NCBI GenBank assembly: GCA_031404635.1
Contig: JANNHY010000219.1
Span: 1-43,238, forward strand
Direction: 5' to 3'
Source of the DNA: JAENVT01 sp031404635
Lineage (GTDB): Bacteria; Actinomycetota; Acidimicrobiia; Acidimicrobiales; Ilumatobacteraceae
DNA: 43,238 bases
Shown here: positions 23,835 through 32,528 of the stretch, piece by piece
Layout of the letters: every line of letters starts with the position of its first letter
Numbering within the stretch: the stretch's first letter is position 1
Notes under the pieces: generated by a model
The model's database searches: none
Told to the model about the DNA's origin: nothing
The model's input: only the letters and a program-made list of their open reading frames with translations
Position numbers and translations under genes: made by a program

Positions 23835-26800
23835 CTAGCTGCCCGGGGGGAGGCTCGGGTGCCCGGCGCTCGAGTAGATCTCAACCGGTCTTGGCAGACC
23901 CTTCAGGTTGAACGACCCGATCGGCACGACGCTGCCGGGCTCGAGACCGTGATCGAGTACCGATTGCGACACGTGGGTCTGGCGCGCCCCGGCTGTCGAC
24001 ATCACCCGAGCGGCCTCGGCCACCGCCATCCCCGAGGCGTCGGCGCCGAGGTCGAAAACCGGCCCGGTGCTGAGGCCGATGCGCACCTCGACGACTCCGC
24101 CGGGAACACTCAACGCCGCGACGTGCAGGGCCTCGTGCATGGCGGCGGCAGCGGCTACCGCGTCGGCCGGGCGCTCGAACCAGGCGGAGAACCCGTCACC
24201 GGTGGAGGTCATCACCGATCCGCCGAAGCGGGCGACGGTGGACCGGACGATCCGATGATGCTCGGCCAGTAGCACCGTCCACGCCGCGTTCCCGGCGCAC
24301 GCCATCAGACGCGTGGAGTCGACGATGTCGGTGAACATCACAGTTCTCAGTCGGCCGGCCGACGCCCCGAGTCGCCCGGCGACCGCGGTGAGACGACCGC
24401 GGTACAACCGGGCCAGGAGCGGTGCGCCGAGGGTGTCGATGTCGGCCAGGGCAGCCCGCGCCCGGTCGAGGTCGTCTTGTCCACCGGAACCGGATGCGAA
24501 CGCCCATCGAGCGTGTTCGATCGTGTTTCGGGCGACGTCGAGCGGCGACCCACTGGCCACCGCGGCGACTCGGGCGCGCTCCAACCAGATCGAGGCATCA
24601 ACGTCGCCGAGTTCGATCGCGGCCACAGCGATCGCCGCCGCCACACCTGTCGGCCAGTCGAAGCTGGCCTCCACGCCGCGCTCGTGGACTTTGCTCAGTG
24701 CAGCCTTGAGCACGTCAACGACCTCGAGATCGCCGACGATGGTCGCAGCTTCGAGCTGGGCCAGGTGAAACCCGAGGTTGCGGGCCCCAATGTCACGACG
24801 CGGCGGCGTCCAGCGCGGCTGAGGATCGACGCCTGCGGGATCGGTGCTTCCATCCATGATCGTCTGGGCGACGAACTCGGCGAAGGGGATGAACAGCTGG
24901 TGCCGGTGAGCCAGGGCGATCATTGCTTCCAGCCCGTCACGGTCGCCACGCACAGCGCACCGCCACGCCCCGATCGGGGCCAGAATCGCAGCGGGATTCG
25001 GCGAATCAGCGCGTCTCGCGCTGAGCAGCGCCGACTCGGCATCCGCTTCCGCTTCCGCGAAGCGGCTGAGCCGTGTCAGCGCGACAGCATGCACTGCCGC
25101 CGCAAATCCGTGTTCGGCCCAGTTGGCGACCGCGGCTAGCCCAGCGAGCGACGCCGAGGCATGTCGGGCAGCCAACAACAACTCGCCCTGACAGAGCTCG
25201 ACCGATGCCTGCCGAATGAGCGATCCCCCGACCCACCACTGGTCGGGCTGTTCCAGCGAAAGGGCGTGCCCGCTCTCGAACGCCTGGCGGGCATCATTCA
25301 AGTTGAGGGTTGCCAAGTGGTGCAGACCGGCCGCAAACTGCACCCGAACGTTCGTCAGCACATCGTCGAGACCGGCATCGACCATCGATCGGGCGTGGCG
25401 CTGCGCCGCATCGACCAATTCGGCACGACGCTCGTGCAGAGGGCTGAAGAATGCCGCTTCAGCCAGAATCGCCGCGGCGTGGGCACGCCATTGGGCCGGC
25501 AGTTGCTCATCGTCAGCCAAGGCTTGGATCTGAGCATCGAGTTCGGGGTGGACGCGCAGCCCAGCGCGAGTGAAGTCGGCCCGCATGGCCAGCAGCAAGC
25601 ATTGCGCCCGGCAGCTCAGCATGTCGGTGCGCTGGATCGGATCGTCGGTGGCCGAACCGCTTGCGGAGTAGGCGTCGGCGGCCTCGATCAACCGACTAGT
25701 CGCTTCGTCACGATCCAGCTCGTTGAAGCGAGACCTGCCGACACGTTCGAGCCAGTGGGCACGGTCGGCCAAGTCGAGTGCCGACTCGGCCAGGTATTCG
25801 GCGAGATCTCCAGCAGCAGACCACGAGCCGTGTTCGATCGCCTCGTCGAACGCTGTGCGGACCAGATGGCGATGGTGCTCCGTCCCCGTGCGCCGAGCAG
25901 TCGCCGACAACCGGACGAGCGTGCCAGCATGCCCCGACCGACTCGCTGCCCCCTCGAGGCGATCGAGCACGTCACCGGCGATCTCGGTCACGACCTCGGT
26001 CGGGGCCAGATCCAACGCCGTGGTGCGCAACAGCGGGTGGGTGAAGTTCACGCCACCGGTTGTCCGTCGCACCGCGCCGATCGCGACCAATTCCTCGACT
26101 GCGGCGTTGTCGCTCTCCAACAGGTCGACGTCGTCCGCCCGGCGATGCCACACGGCGTTCTCCGCCATGGCGATCACTACCGCAGCGCGCAATGCCTCGT
26201 TCGAGAGCATCGACAGGCGTGCTCGCCAGGCCACCTCGACCGGGATGGTGCCCGTCGTCGACGCCGGCGACGGGAGAACCTCACCGACCGAAATCGAGTC
26301 GGCAAGGGCGCCGAGAGTGAGCGGGTTGCCACCGCTGAGCTCGACCAGACGAGCGATGGTTCTCTGGTCGGTGAAGCCCGGCGACAGACGCCCGGCCAAT
26401 TCCCGCGCCTCGCGATCGTCGAGCGCTCCAAGGCTGAGGCGGCGGGTGATCGGTTCGTCGATCAAGCGGCTGACGAGCCGCGATGATGACACGCCGTCGC
26501 GAACGACGAGCACGAGACATACGCGCGCCGTCTGGCCGGTGAGTGACGCCGTACCGAGCCGAAAGGCCATGTGCTCGACTTGGTGCTGGCCGGCTTCGTC
26601 CAACCACTGGGCATCGTCAATGACCAGCAACTGAGGGCGTCCGCTGCGCAGTTGCTCATCGACGACACCGGCGCCGATGCGGACCTCTTCGGCAACATCG
26701 CCTCTCTCCGGCACCGTCACGACGCCATGCGCAGCGCCATGCCCGGCAGCCTGCGACAGGAGCCAGTCGGCCAGTGTTGATTTGCCGACGCCGGAAGGCC

Positions 26801-26900
26801 CGTCGATCACGACGACGACAGGCTGGCCATCGATCGCGCCGGCCAGCCACCGTGACAGTTGGGCGCGTTGCGAGATTCGCCCGACGATGTCGACCACCAC
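23835..26900 (-). CDS. Large AAA/STAND-type ATPase with C-terminal degenerate class III nucleotide cyclase domain
   Basis: A 1021-aa regulator-like protein. Residues ~5-300 form an NTPase module with Walker A GPSGVGKST (34-42), Walker B LLVIDDAQWLDEA and a following sensor-like arginine region; residues ~330-840 are helical repeats of the TPR type. Residues ~850-1010 are a class III cyclase homology domain: FTDIVDST and TGDGFSAWF keep both metal-binding aspartates, and FNLKGLPRPVEIY is typical. But the substrate-specifying Lys before GDG is Thr, and the transition-state Asn (usual VNxAAR) is Ala in VAEAAR; the Arg is kept. GTG 26900 has GGAGG five bases upstream. Most actinobacterial relatives carry the cyclase at the N-terminus, so the order is reversed. 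It is divergent from dxs. Confidence 0.82.
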   Translation of the reverse strand: MVVDIVGRISQRAQLSRWLAGAIDGQPVVVVIDGPSGVGKSTLADWLLSQAAGHGAAHGVVTVPERGDVAEEVRIGAGVVDEQLRSGRPQLLVIDDAQWLDEAGQHQVEHMAFRLGTASLTGQTARVCLVLVVRDGVSSSRLVSRLIDEPITRRLSLGALDDREARELAGRLSPGFTDQRTIARLVELSGGNPLTLGALADSISVGEVLPSPASTTGTIPVEVAWRARLSMLSNEALRAAVVIAMAENAVWHRRADDVDLLESDNAAVEELVAIGAVRRTTGGVNFTHPLLRTTALDLAPTEVVTEIAGDVLDRLEGAASRSGHAGTLVRLSATARRTGTEHHRHLVRTAFDEAIEHGSWSAAGDLAEYLAESALDLADRAHWLERVGRSRFNELDRDEATSRLIEAADAYSASGSATDDPIQRTDMLSCRAQCLLLAMRADFTRAGLRVHPELDAQIQALADDEQLPAQWRAHAAAILAEAAFFSPLHERRAELVDAAQRHARSMVDAGLDDVLTNVRVQFAAGLHHLATLNLNDARQAFESGHALSLEQPDQWWVGGSLIRQASVELCQGELLLAARHASASLAGLAAVANWAEHGFAAAVHAVALTRLSRFAEAEADAESALLSARRADSPNPAAILAPIGAWRCAVRGDRDGLEAMIALAHRHQLFIPFAEFVAQTIMDGSTDPAGVDPQPRWTPPRRDIGARNLGFHLAQLEAATIVGDLEVVDVLKAALSKVHERGVEASFDWPTGVAAAIAVAAIELGDVDASIWLERARVAAVASGSPLDVARNTIEHARWAFASGSGGQDDLDRARAALADIDTLGAPLLARLYRGRLTAVAGRLGASAGRLRTVMFTDIVDSTRLMACAGNAAWTVLLAEHHRIVRSTVARFGGSVMTSTGDGFSAWFERPADAVAAAAAMHEALHVAALSVPGGVVEVRIGLSTGPVFDLGADASGMAVAEAARVMSTAGARQTHVSQSVLDHGLEPGSVVPIGSFNLKGLPRPVEIYSSAGHPSLPPGS

Positions 26901-27000
26901 CTTGACCTCCGCAGGTGACACTACGCCACGCCGTCTACCCGACACTCCAAGTGGTGTGAATACCGAGCCCCATCCGGCGAGCGATAACGTCAACTCCGCC

Positions 27001-28947
27001 ATGTCGCTGAACGAGATCCGTCAGCCTGCAGACCTGCGGGCATTGAGCTACCCCGCACTCGACGAGTTGGCCGGCGAGATCCGCGACTTCGTGGTCCAAG
27101 CAGTCGCCGAGACCGGCGGCCACCTCGGGTCCAACCTCGGTGCTGTCGAACTGACGCTGGCCCTGCATCGCGTCTTCGACTCACCCACCGACGCGATCTT
27201 GTGGGACACCGGTCACCAGGCCTATGTGCACAAGATCATCACCGGTCGGCAGGCTCGCTTCGATCAGCTACGTCAAGCCGGCGGGCTCTCGGGCTACTTG
27301 AGCCGCGAGGAAAGCGCCCACGATTTCGTCGAGAACAGTCACGCCTCGACGATTCTCTCGTATGCCTACGGGCTTGCCGTCGCCCGCGATGCGGGTACCG
27401 ATTCGCGCCGGCACATCGTTGCGGTAATCGGCGACGGTTCGATGACGGGCGGGATGGCCTACGAGGCTCTGAACAACATCGGCCATTCCGGCCAGCGGGT
27501 CATCATCGTCCTCAACGACAACGGACGCAGCTATGCGCCGACGATCTCCAACCTCACGGCCGGGCCGACTCCGCTCGATCGGTCGATCGCCGATCACCCC
27601 AGCCTGCCGTCACGGATCACCGACCGCCTGTCGCACAGCCTCACCAGCATCCGCCTCAACCCGGTATACGTGAAGAGGCAACGCAAGCTCGAACAGTTCC
27701 TCCGCGACTTGCCGTACTTCGGCCCGCAGGCCGAAAAAGGTGTCGAGGCCTTCAAGGCCGCCGTGCGCGAGTTCCTTCAGCCGCCGTCGTTCTTCGAGGC
27801 GCTGGGTGTGCGCTACGTCGGCCCGATCGATGGCCACGACATCGAGGAGTTGGAACACACCTTCTTGAACGCCATCGAGTTGTCGGCTGAGGGGCCGATC
27901 CTGGTCCACGTGTTGACGCAGAAGGGCCGTGGCTACTGGCCGGCGGAGGATGACGACGAGAAGCACCTCCACGATGCGCCGGTCTTCGACCCCGCAGTCG
28001 GCCCGCCCCCGGCCATTCCATCCGGCTACACGCAGGCCTTCGCCGAGGGAATCATCAAGGAGGCGGAAGCCGATTCGAGAGTTGTCGCGATCACCGCAGC
28101 AATGCCCGGCCCGACCGGGCTGATTCCGTTTCAGACCCGATTCCCCGACCGCTTTTTCGACGTCGGCATCGCCGAACAACACGCCGTCACGGGTGCTGCC
28201 GGCATGGCCATGGGCGGCCTCCGGCCGTTCGTGGCCATCTACAGCACGTTCTTGAATCGGGCCTGGGACCAGATCGTCTACGACGTCGCGCTGCATCGGC
28301 TTCCCGTCGTGTTCTGCCTCGATCGTGCCGGCATCACCGGCGACAACGGCCCCAGCCACCATGGTGTATACGACCTGGCGCTGTTGTCGAAGGTGCCCGG
28401 CATGCGCGTGCTTGCTCCGTCAAGCGCTCAGGAGCTGCAGGTGATGCTGCACGATGCCATCGAGCTGGCCGATGAGGGCCCGGTGGCCATTCGCTATCCC
28501 AACGGAACCGCCCCACAGGTCGGCGAGCACGATGTCGGTGTCGGTCTGCGTGCCCACCAACTGCGCCGCGGCGACGGCTCGGTGTGCATCCTGGCCATCG
28601 GCAAGCTTGTCAGCTTTGCCAACCATGCCGCCGGCATCCTTGCGGTGCAGGGCATCAACGCAACCGTGTGGGACGTGCGCTCCTGTGCCCCGCTCGACAC
28701 GGCGATGATCGCCGACGCTGCGACCCATCGAGCCGTGGTGACATGCGAGGACGGCATCCGTGATGGGGGCATCGGTATGTCGATCGCCGAGCAGGTGCAC
28801 GGGATTGCCAGCCACGTACCCGTGGAGGTGCTCGGCCTGCCCGGCAGGTTCATACCGCAGGGCAAGCCCGACCGCATCTTGGCCCAACTCGGGCTCGATG
28901 CCGACGGCATCGTCGCAGCCGTGCGTCGGCTCACCGACTCGATGTGA
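27001..28947 (+). CDS. dxs: 1-deoxy-D-xylulose-5-phosphate synthase
   Basis: Condenses pyruvate and glyceraldehyde 3-phosphate with TPP to make DXP, the entry step of the MEP isoprenoid pathway (also a precursor for thiamine and pyridoxal). Its 648 aa are the usual length. ETGGHLGSNLGAVELT carries His41, LWDTGHQAYVHKI a second active-site His, GDGSMTGGMAYEALNN (from residue 144) the TPP-Mg site, and the transketolase pyrimidine domain has DVGIAEQHAVTGAAGMA and DRAGITGDNGPSHHG. ATG 27001 is the only start keeping the native N-terminus (LNEIRQPADLRALS). Its stop codon is inside the first hairpin repeat unit at 28943-28989. Its cofactor may come from the thiamine operon at 35 kb. Confidence 0.97.
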   Translation: MSLNEIRQPADLRALSYPALDELAGEIRDFVVQAVAETGGHLGSNLGAVELTLALHRVFDSPTDAILWDTGHQAYVHKIITGRQARFDQLRQAGGLSGYLSREESAHDFVENSHASTILSYAYGLAVARDAGTDSRRHIVAVIGDGSMTGGMAYEALNNIGHSGQRVIIVLNDNGRSYAPTISNLTAGPTPLDRSIADHPSLPSRITDRLSHSLTSIRLNPVYVKRQRKLEQFLRDLPYFGPQAEKGVEAFKAAVREFLQPPSFFEALGVRYVGPIDGHDIEELEHTFLNAIELSAEGPILVHVLTQKGRGYWPAEDDDEKHLHDAPVFDPAVGPPPAIPSGYTQAFAEGIIKEAEADSRVVAITAAMPGPTGLIPFQTRFPDRFFDVGIAEQHAVTGAAGMAMGGLRPFVAIYSTFLNRAWDQIVYDVALHRLPVVFCLDRAGITGDNGPSHHGVYDLALLSKVPGMRVLAPSSAQELQVMLHDAIELADEGPVAIRYPNGTAPQVGEHDVGVGLRAHQLRRGDGSVCILAIGKLVSFANHAAGILAVQGINATVWDVRSCAPLDTAMIADAATHRAVVTCEDGIRDGGIGMSIAEQVHGIASHVPVEVLGLPGRFIPQGKPDRILAQLGLDADGIVAAVRRLTDSM

Positions 28948-29052
28948 GCCAATTGAGCCCTTGTCTTCTGGCGCGCGATTCGACTCACAGCTCGCTTGCC
29001 ACCAGCCTGGTGTGAGCCCGATCCGGCCATGTGGCGCGCGACTCGGCTCACA
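28943..29052. repeat. Two tandem copies of a hairpin-forming repeat in the dxs downstream gap
   Basis: Each unit starts TGTGAGCC and ends in a CTCACA complement. Unit 1 is 28943-28989, unit 2 is 29011-29052. Within them TGGCGCGCGATTCGACTCAC (from 28969) and TGGCGCGCGACTCGGCTCAC (from 29032) differ at only 2 of 21 positions counting the shared last A. Unit 2 has perfect 8-bp ends (TGTGAGCC / GGCTCACA). They may be REP-like elements or a double terminator. Confidence 0.6.
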
Positions 29053-29071
29053 CCGGGTGGGACACCCGGTG
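29051..29071. terminator. Perfect 9-bp hairpin before the enoyl-CoA hydratase gene
   Basis: CACCGGGTG, loop GGA, CACCCGGTG: a perfectly paired, GC-rich hairpin that starts in the last two bases of the second repeat unit. No T-run follows, as is common for high-GC actinobacterial terminators. It ends 19 bp before the GTG 29091 start, so it could also sit in the 5' leader of that gene. Confidence 0.5.
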
Positions 29072-29090
29072 CAGCGCTAGCGTGCGCCCC

Positions 29091-29891
29091 GTGACCCGCG
29101 ACCGATTCACCCACTACTCGCGGCTGCGGTTAGAACATCGCCAACACGGTGTGTTGCTGGTCACGCTGTCGAATCCCGGGAAGCTCAACGCCACCGACGC
29201 AGGCATGCACGCCGAGCTGGCGACCATCTTTGCCGACATCCACGCCAGCCCGGAGGTGAGAGCGGTCGTCGTCACCGGCGAAGGCACGGCGTTCAGCGCG
29301 GGTGGCGAACTCGACTGGATCGCCAAGCAGGTCGGCAACCACGAACTCGTCATGCAGGTGATGCGCGAGGCCGGTGACATCGTGCGGACGATGATCGAAT
29401 GCGACACGCCGGTCATCAGCGCCATCAACGGTGTCGCTGTCGGGGCCGGGCTGGCCGTCGCGTTGATGGCCGACATCTCGATCATCGACCAGGACTGCAG
29501 GCTGACCGACGGGCACCTGCGCCTCGGCGTCGCCGCCGGTGACCACGCCGCAGCGATCTGGCCGCTGCTGTGTGGCATGGCCAAGGCCAAGTACTACCTG
29601 CTGACAAGCGACTTCCTCGACGGCCGCGAGGCGGAGCGGATCGGTCTGGTGTCGAAGGCCCTGCCGTCCGACGAGGTCCTGCCGGCCGCGTTGGCCATCG
29701 CCGAACGATTGGCTCTCGGTCCACGCCAGGCGACGATGCTCACCAAACGGGCGCTCAACCACTGGCTACGGCAGGCCTTGCCCAACTTCGAGGCATCGTT
29801 GGCGTATGAGATGCTCAACTTCCTCGGTCCCGACGCTGCCGAAGGTCTCGCCGCCCTGCGCGAGCGGCGCCGGCCCGACTTCCCCCGATGA
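29091..29891 (+). CDS. Enoyl-CoA hydratase/isomerase family protein
   Basis: Crotonase-fold enzyme of 266 aa, usually hydrating 2-enoyl-CoA or shifting double bonds in acyl-CoA catabolism. Core blocks: ALRAVVVTGEG-like VRAVVVTGEGTAFSAGGELDW (first oxyanion-hole strand with AGGE), ISAINGVAVGAGLAVALMADI (second oxyanion glycines, INGVAVGAG), and the DGREAERIGLVSKALPSDEVL helix. The position of the usual hydratase Glu in the DGHLRLGVAAGDHAA region differs from classical EchA, so an isomerase- or hydrolase-type crotonase is possible. GTG 29091 is chosen because upstream codons run through the hairpin repeats. Its stop overlaps the hisN-like start in ATGA. Confidence 0.88.
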   Translation: MTRDRFTHYSRLRLEHRQHGVLLVTLSNPGKLNATDAGMHAELATIFADIHASPEVRAVVVTGEGTAFSAGGELDWIAKQVGNHELVMQVMREAGDIVRTMIECDTPVISAINGVAVGAGLAVALMADISIIDQDCRLTDGHLRLGVAAGDHAAAIWPLLCGMAKAKYYLLTSDFLDGREAERIGLVSKALPSDEVLPAALAIAERLALGPRQATMLTKRALNHWLRQALPNFEASLAYEMLNFLGPDAAEGLAALRERRRPDFPR

Positions 29892-30682
29892 ACCCCGACC
29901 CAACTTGGGACCGCGATCTCGCCGCAGATCTCGCTCTCGGCCTGGAACTGGCCGAGATCGCCGACGGCATCACCATGCCGTACTACGAGCAACGATCGTT
30001 CAGCCTCGCTTGGAAGACCAACCACACCGAAGTCACCGATGCCGATCAAAAGGCCGAGTCGGCAATCGCCGCCGAGGTGTTGGCTCGCCGACCGGGCGAC
30101 GGGCTGTTCGGCGAAGAACACGGAGTGGTCGGCGACATGGACTCACCGTGGCGATGGGTGGTCGACCCGATCGACGGCACATCCAACTTCGTTCGCGGAA
30201 TTCCGGTGTGGGCCACCCTCATCGCTTTGACCCATGCGGACCACGGACCGATGGTCGGGGTTGTTTCGGCGCCGGCGCTGAATCGGCGCTGGTGGGCAGC
30301 CAAGGGCCTTGGCGCGTTCGCCGACGACCGGCCGTGCCACGTGTCGACGGTCGCCCGGCTCGACGAAGCCCAGGTGTGCGTGACCTTCTCCAGTGGGTGG
30401 GACGAAGCCGGCCTCACCGACAAGTTGATCGCCCTGCAGCAACGTGCCTACCGGGCCAGGGGCTTCGGCGATTTCTGGCAGCACATGCTGGTGGCCGAGG
30501 GCGCCGTCGACCTGGCCATCGACGCCATCGGTCTGGCACCCTACGACCTCGCCGCCGTCATGGTGGTGGTCGAGGAAGCCGGCGGATCGTTCACCGATCG
30601 CCACGGCGAGCGCACCTATCTGCACGACTCGGCAGTCTCCTCCAACGGCCTACTTCACCATTACATCGCGGGACTTGGCTAG
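29888..30682 (+). CDS. hisN: Inositol-monophosphatase family protein, histidinol-phosphatase (HisN) type
   Basis: Mg2+-dependent phosphatase of 264 aa. It has the metal-site motifs FGEEHGVVG (Glu), WVVDPIDGTSNFVRG (the DPIDGT signature) and a C-terminal APYDLAAVMVVVEEAGG (third metal Asp). In Actinobacteria this subgroup is commonly HisN, which dephosphorylates histidinol phosphate, or an inositol-1-phosphatase; the YYEQRSFSLAWKTNHTEVTDAD start is like HisN. No other histidine genes are in the window. The ATG overlaps the crotonase stop (ATGA 29888-29891), and its stop overlaps the convergent isomerase stop by 4 bp. Confidence 0.85.
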   Translation: MNPDPTWDRDLAADLALGLELAEIADGITMPYYEQRSFSLAWKTNHTEVTDADQKAESAIAAEVLARRPGDGLFGEEHGVVGDMDSPWRWVVDPIDGTSNFVRGIPVWATLIALTHADHGPMVGVVSAPALNRRWWAAKGLGAFADDRPCHVSTVARLDEAQVCVTFSSGWDEAGLTDKLIALQQRAYRARGFGDFWQHMLVAEGAVDLAIDAIGLAPYDLAAVMVVVEEAGGSFTDRHGERTYLHDSAVSSNGLLHHYIAGLG

Positions 30683-31296
30683 ACGCCGACGGGGTGCTCG
30701 GTTGGACCGAACAGGAAGAACGCGTCGAGGTACGGCGCCGGGTCGGCCGACCAGCCGAAGGCCGACACCTCGTCGCGGGTGCGGCGACCGAGTCGCCCCC
30801 GGAACAGTTCGAAATCCGACACGTCGATCGTGACCGGAGGCAAACCGGTAGCGGCAACCTGGGCGACGAACGCCTCACGCATGGTCTCGCCGGCCCAGGC
30901 AACGACCTCGTCGGGAATCGCCGGAGCGAGACCGAGCGCCGAGCGCAGATCGGTTTCGTGGCAGTGCACGTCGATCACCGCGGCGCCGGCGTTCGAACCT
31001 GCCGGCGACGACAAGAAGGCCTCGAATGTCGGAGCGGCACCGGACCATTCTTCGACGACCTGGGCGACGGTCTTGTCACGGCCGCGCTCGACCTGGGCAG
31101 CGGTCCACCGCTCGGTCGCCACCCCTTCCAGGTTGCCGCCGGCGATGTCGGCCATCACTCCGGCGAGATGGGCGACGACGTCGTGCATGGTCCAGGCCGG
31201 AGTTGCCGGGATGGGCTGACCACCGCTTTCGTCGTCGACAAGGTTGGCGACGCGCAGCCGCGCGGCCCGATAGCTCGCTCCGAGATCGATGTCCAT
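30679..31296 (-). CDS. Mycothiol-dependent maleylpyruvate isomerase-like (DinB-fold, TIGR03083-type) protein
   Basis: A 205-aa protein with the actinobacterial MDMPI N-terminal/DinB four-helix layout: N-terminal PATPAWTMHDVVAHLAGVMADI with the metal His, then VIDVHCHETDLRSALGL carrying the HxxxD-type ligands. The C-terminal half (FRGRLGRRTRDEVSAFGWSADPAPYLDAF) is the usual R-x-R-S-x-x-Q/E-V region. Members bind metal and mycothiol or act in detoxification; the reaction here is unknown. ATG 31296 is preferred because upstream codons belong to the divergent gene's leader. It is divergent from the PLP enzyme with a 68-bp gap. Confidence 0.8.
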   Translation of the reverse strand: MDIDLGASYRAARLRVANLVDDESGGQPIPATPAWTMHDVVAHLAGVMADIAGGNLEGVATERWTAAQVERGRDKTVAQVVEEWSGAAPTFEAFLSSPAGSNAGAAVIDVHCHETDLRSALGLAPAIPDEVVAWAGETMREAFVAQVAATGLPPVTIDVSDFELFRGRLGRRTRDEVSAFGWSADPAPYLDAFFLFGPTEHPVGV

Positions 31297-31364
31297 CAAC
31301 CAAACAATAGTGATTCGGGCAACTCGGTAGCTACGGCCGTCGCGGACAACGTAGCGTTTGTTCG

Positions 31365-32528
31365 ATGAGCGACACCCAACGGCCGGCAACGCGGGCCATC
31401 ACCGCTGGGCGCGCTCACAGCCGCACGTCGCTCGCGCCGGCATTGTGGGCCAACACGACGTGGGAGTCCGAGAGTCTGGCCGACGCCAACCGCAGAGCTA
31501 CCACCACCCGAGACGGTGAGTTCTACAGCCGCTACTCCAATCCAACGGTGCGGAGCTTCGAGGAAGCCATGGCCGCGCTCGAAGGCGCCGCCGATGCGTT
31601 GGCCTTCGCCTCAGGAATGGGGGCGATTGCAACCGTTGTGTTCGCACTGTGTTCTTCCGGCGACCACATCGTCGCCCAACGCCAGTTGTACGCCGGCACG
31701 CTCGCCTTCCTGCAGGGCCCATGCCAACGGATGGGTATCGAGATCACGTTTGTCGACGGAACCCAGCCCGGGGCCTTTGCCGCCGCCGTGAGGCCCGGCC
31801 GGACCATGCTGGCGTTTGCCGAGACACCGTCCAACCCGCGACTCGACCTGGTCGATCTCGACGAGCTGGGTTCGCTGCGTGGGCCGATCACCGTGGTCGA
31901 TTCAACCTTTGCCACACCGCTCGGCCAGCAGCCGCTGGCCCACGGTGTAGATCTCTCGCTGCACTCGGCCACCAAGGGCATCGCCGGCCTCAACGACGCC
32001 ACGCTCGGGGTGATCGCCGGTGAGCGCGAACTGATCGACGCCATCTGGGCCTACTCGGTGCTGCACGGCTCCACGCCATCACCGTACGACGCCCTCAACG
32101 CCATCCGCGGCATCCGCACGCTGGCAGTGCGCACCGCCCACCAAGCAGCATCAGCTCTGCATCTGGCCGAGGTGCTCGCCGACGAACCGGCGGTCGCCGC
32201 CGTTCACTATCCGGGCCTGGTGTCGCACCCGCAGTTCGACCTCGCCAAGCGGCAGATGCGCAACGGCGGCGCGGTGCTGGCCATCGACCTGGCCGGCGGC
32301 CGCAGCGCGGCGGAGCACTTCCTCGATTCACTGCGAATTGCCCGCATCGCAACATCACTCGGCGGCCCGGAGACCCTCGTCTGCCACCCGGCGACATCGA
32401 CGCACGTCAGCCTGACTCCCGCTGAGGCGACGGCGATGGGTGTGACGGAAGGTCTGCTGCGCATATCGGTCGGTCTCGAAGACACGGCCGATCTGGTGAG
32501 CGATCTCACCAACGCGTTGCCTGGATGA
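31365..32528 (+). CDS. Cys/Met-metabolism PLP enzyme (cystathionine gamma-synthase / methionine gamma-lyase family)
   Basis: Pyridoxal-phosphate enzyme of 387 aa acting on sulphur amino acids or their homologues. The family regions are present: YSRYSNPTVRSFEEAMAALEG, ASGMGAIATVVFAL, AETPSNPRLDLVDLDEL, VVDSTFATP, and the PLP lysine in HSATKGIAGLND; substrate-binding SLGGPETLVCHPATSTH is near the C-terminus. The residue after the lysine loop (GLND for the usual GH) differs from the standard SATK-x-x-x-GH. The exact reaction (synthase, lyase or sulphydrylase) cannot be told. The stop overlaps the alpha/beta-hydrolase ATG by the ATGA at 32525-32528, so the two are coupled. Confidence 0.88.
   Translation: MSDTQRPATRAITAGRAHSRTSLAPALWANTTWESESLADANRRATTTRDGEFYSRYSNPTVRSFEEAMAALEGAADALAFASGMGAIATVVFALCSSGDHIVAQRQLYAGTLAFLQGPCQRMGIEITFVDGTQPGAFAAAVRPGRTMLAFAETPSNPRLDLVDLDELGSLRGPITVVDSTFATPLGQQPLAHGVDLSLHSATKGIAGLNDATLGVIAGERELIDAIWAYSVLHGSTPSPYDALNAIRGIRTLAVRTAHQAASALHLAEVLADEPAVAAVHYPGLVSHPQFDLAKRQMRNGGAVLAIDLAGGRSAAEHFLDSLRIARIATSLGGPETLVCHPATSTHVSLTPAEATAMGVTEGLLRISVGLEDTADLVSDLTNALPG

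Noticed and set aside
25161..26486. A 441-codon open frame on the plus strand inside the ATPase-cyclase gene
   Set aside because: Antisense shadow of a coding region with complete Walker motifs on the other strand; composition is low-information.
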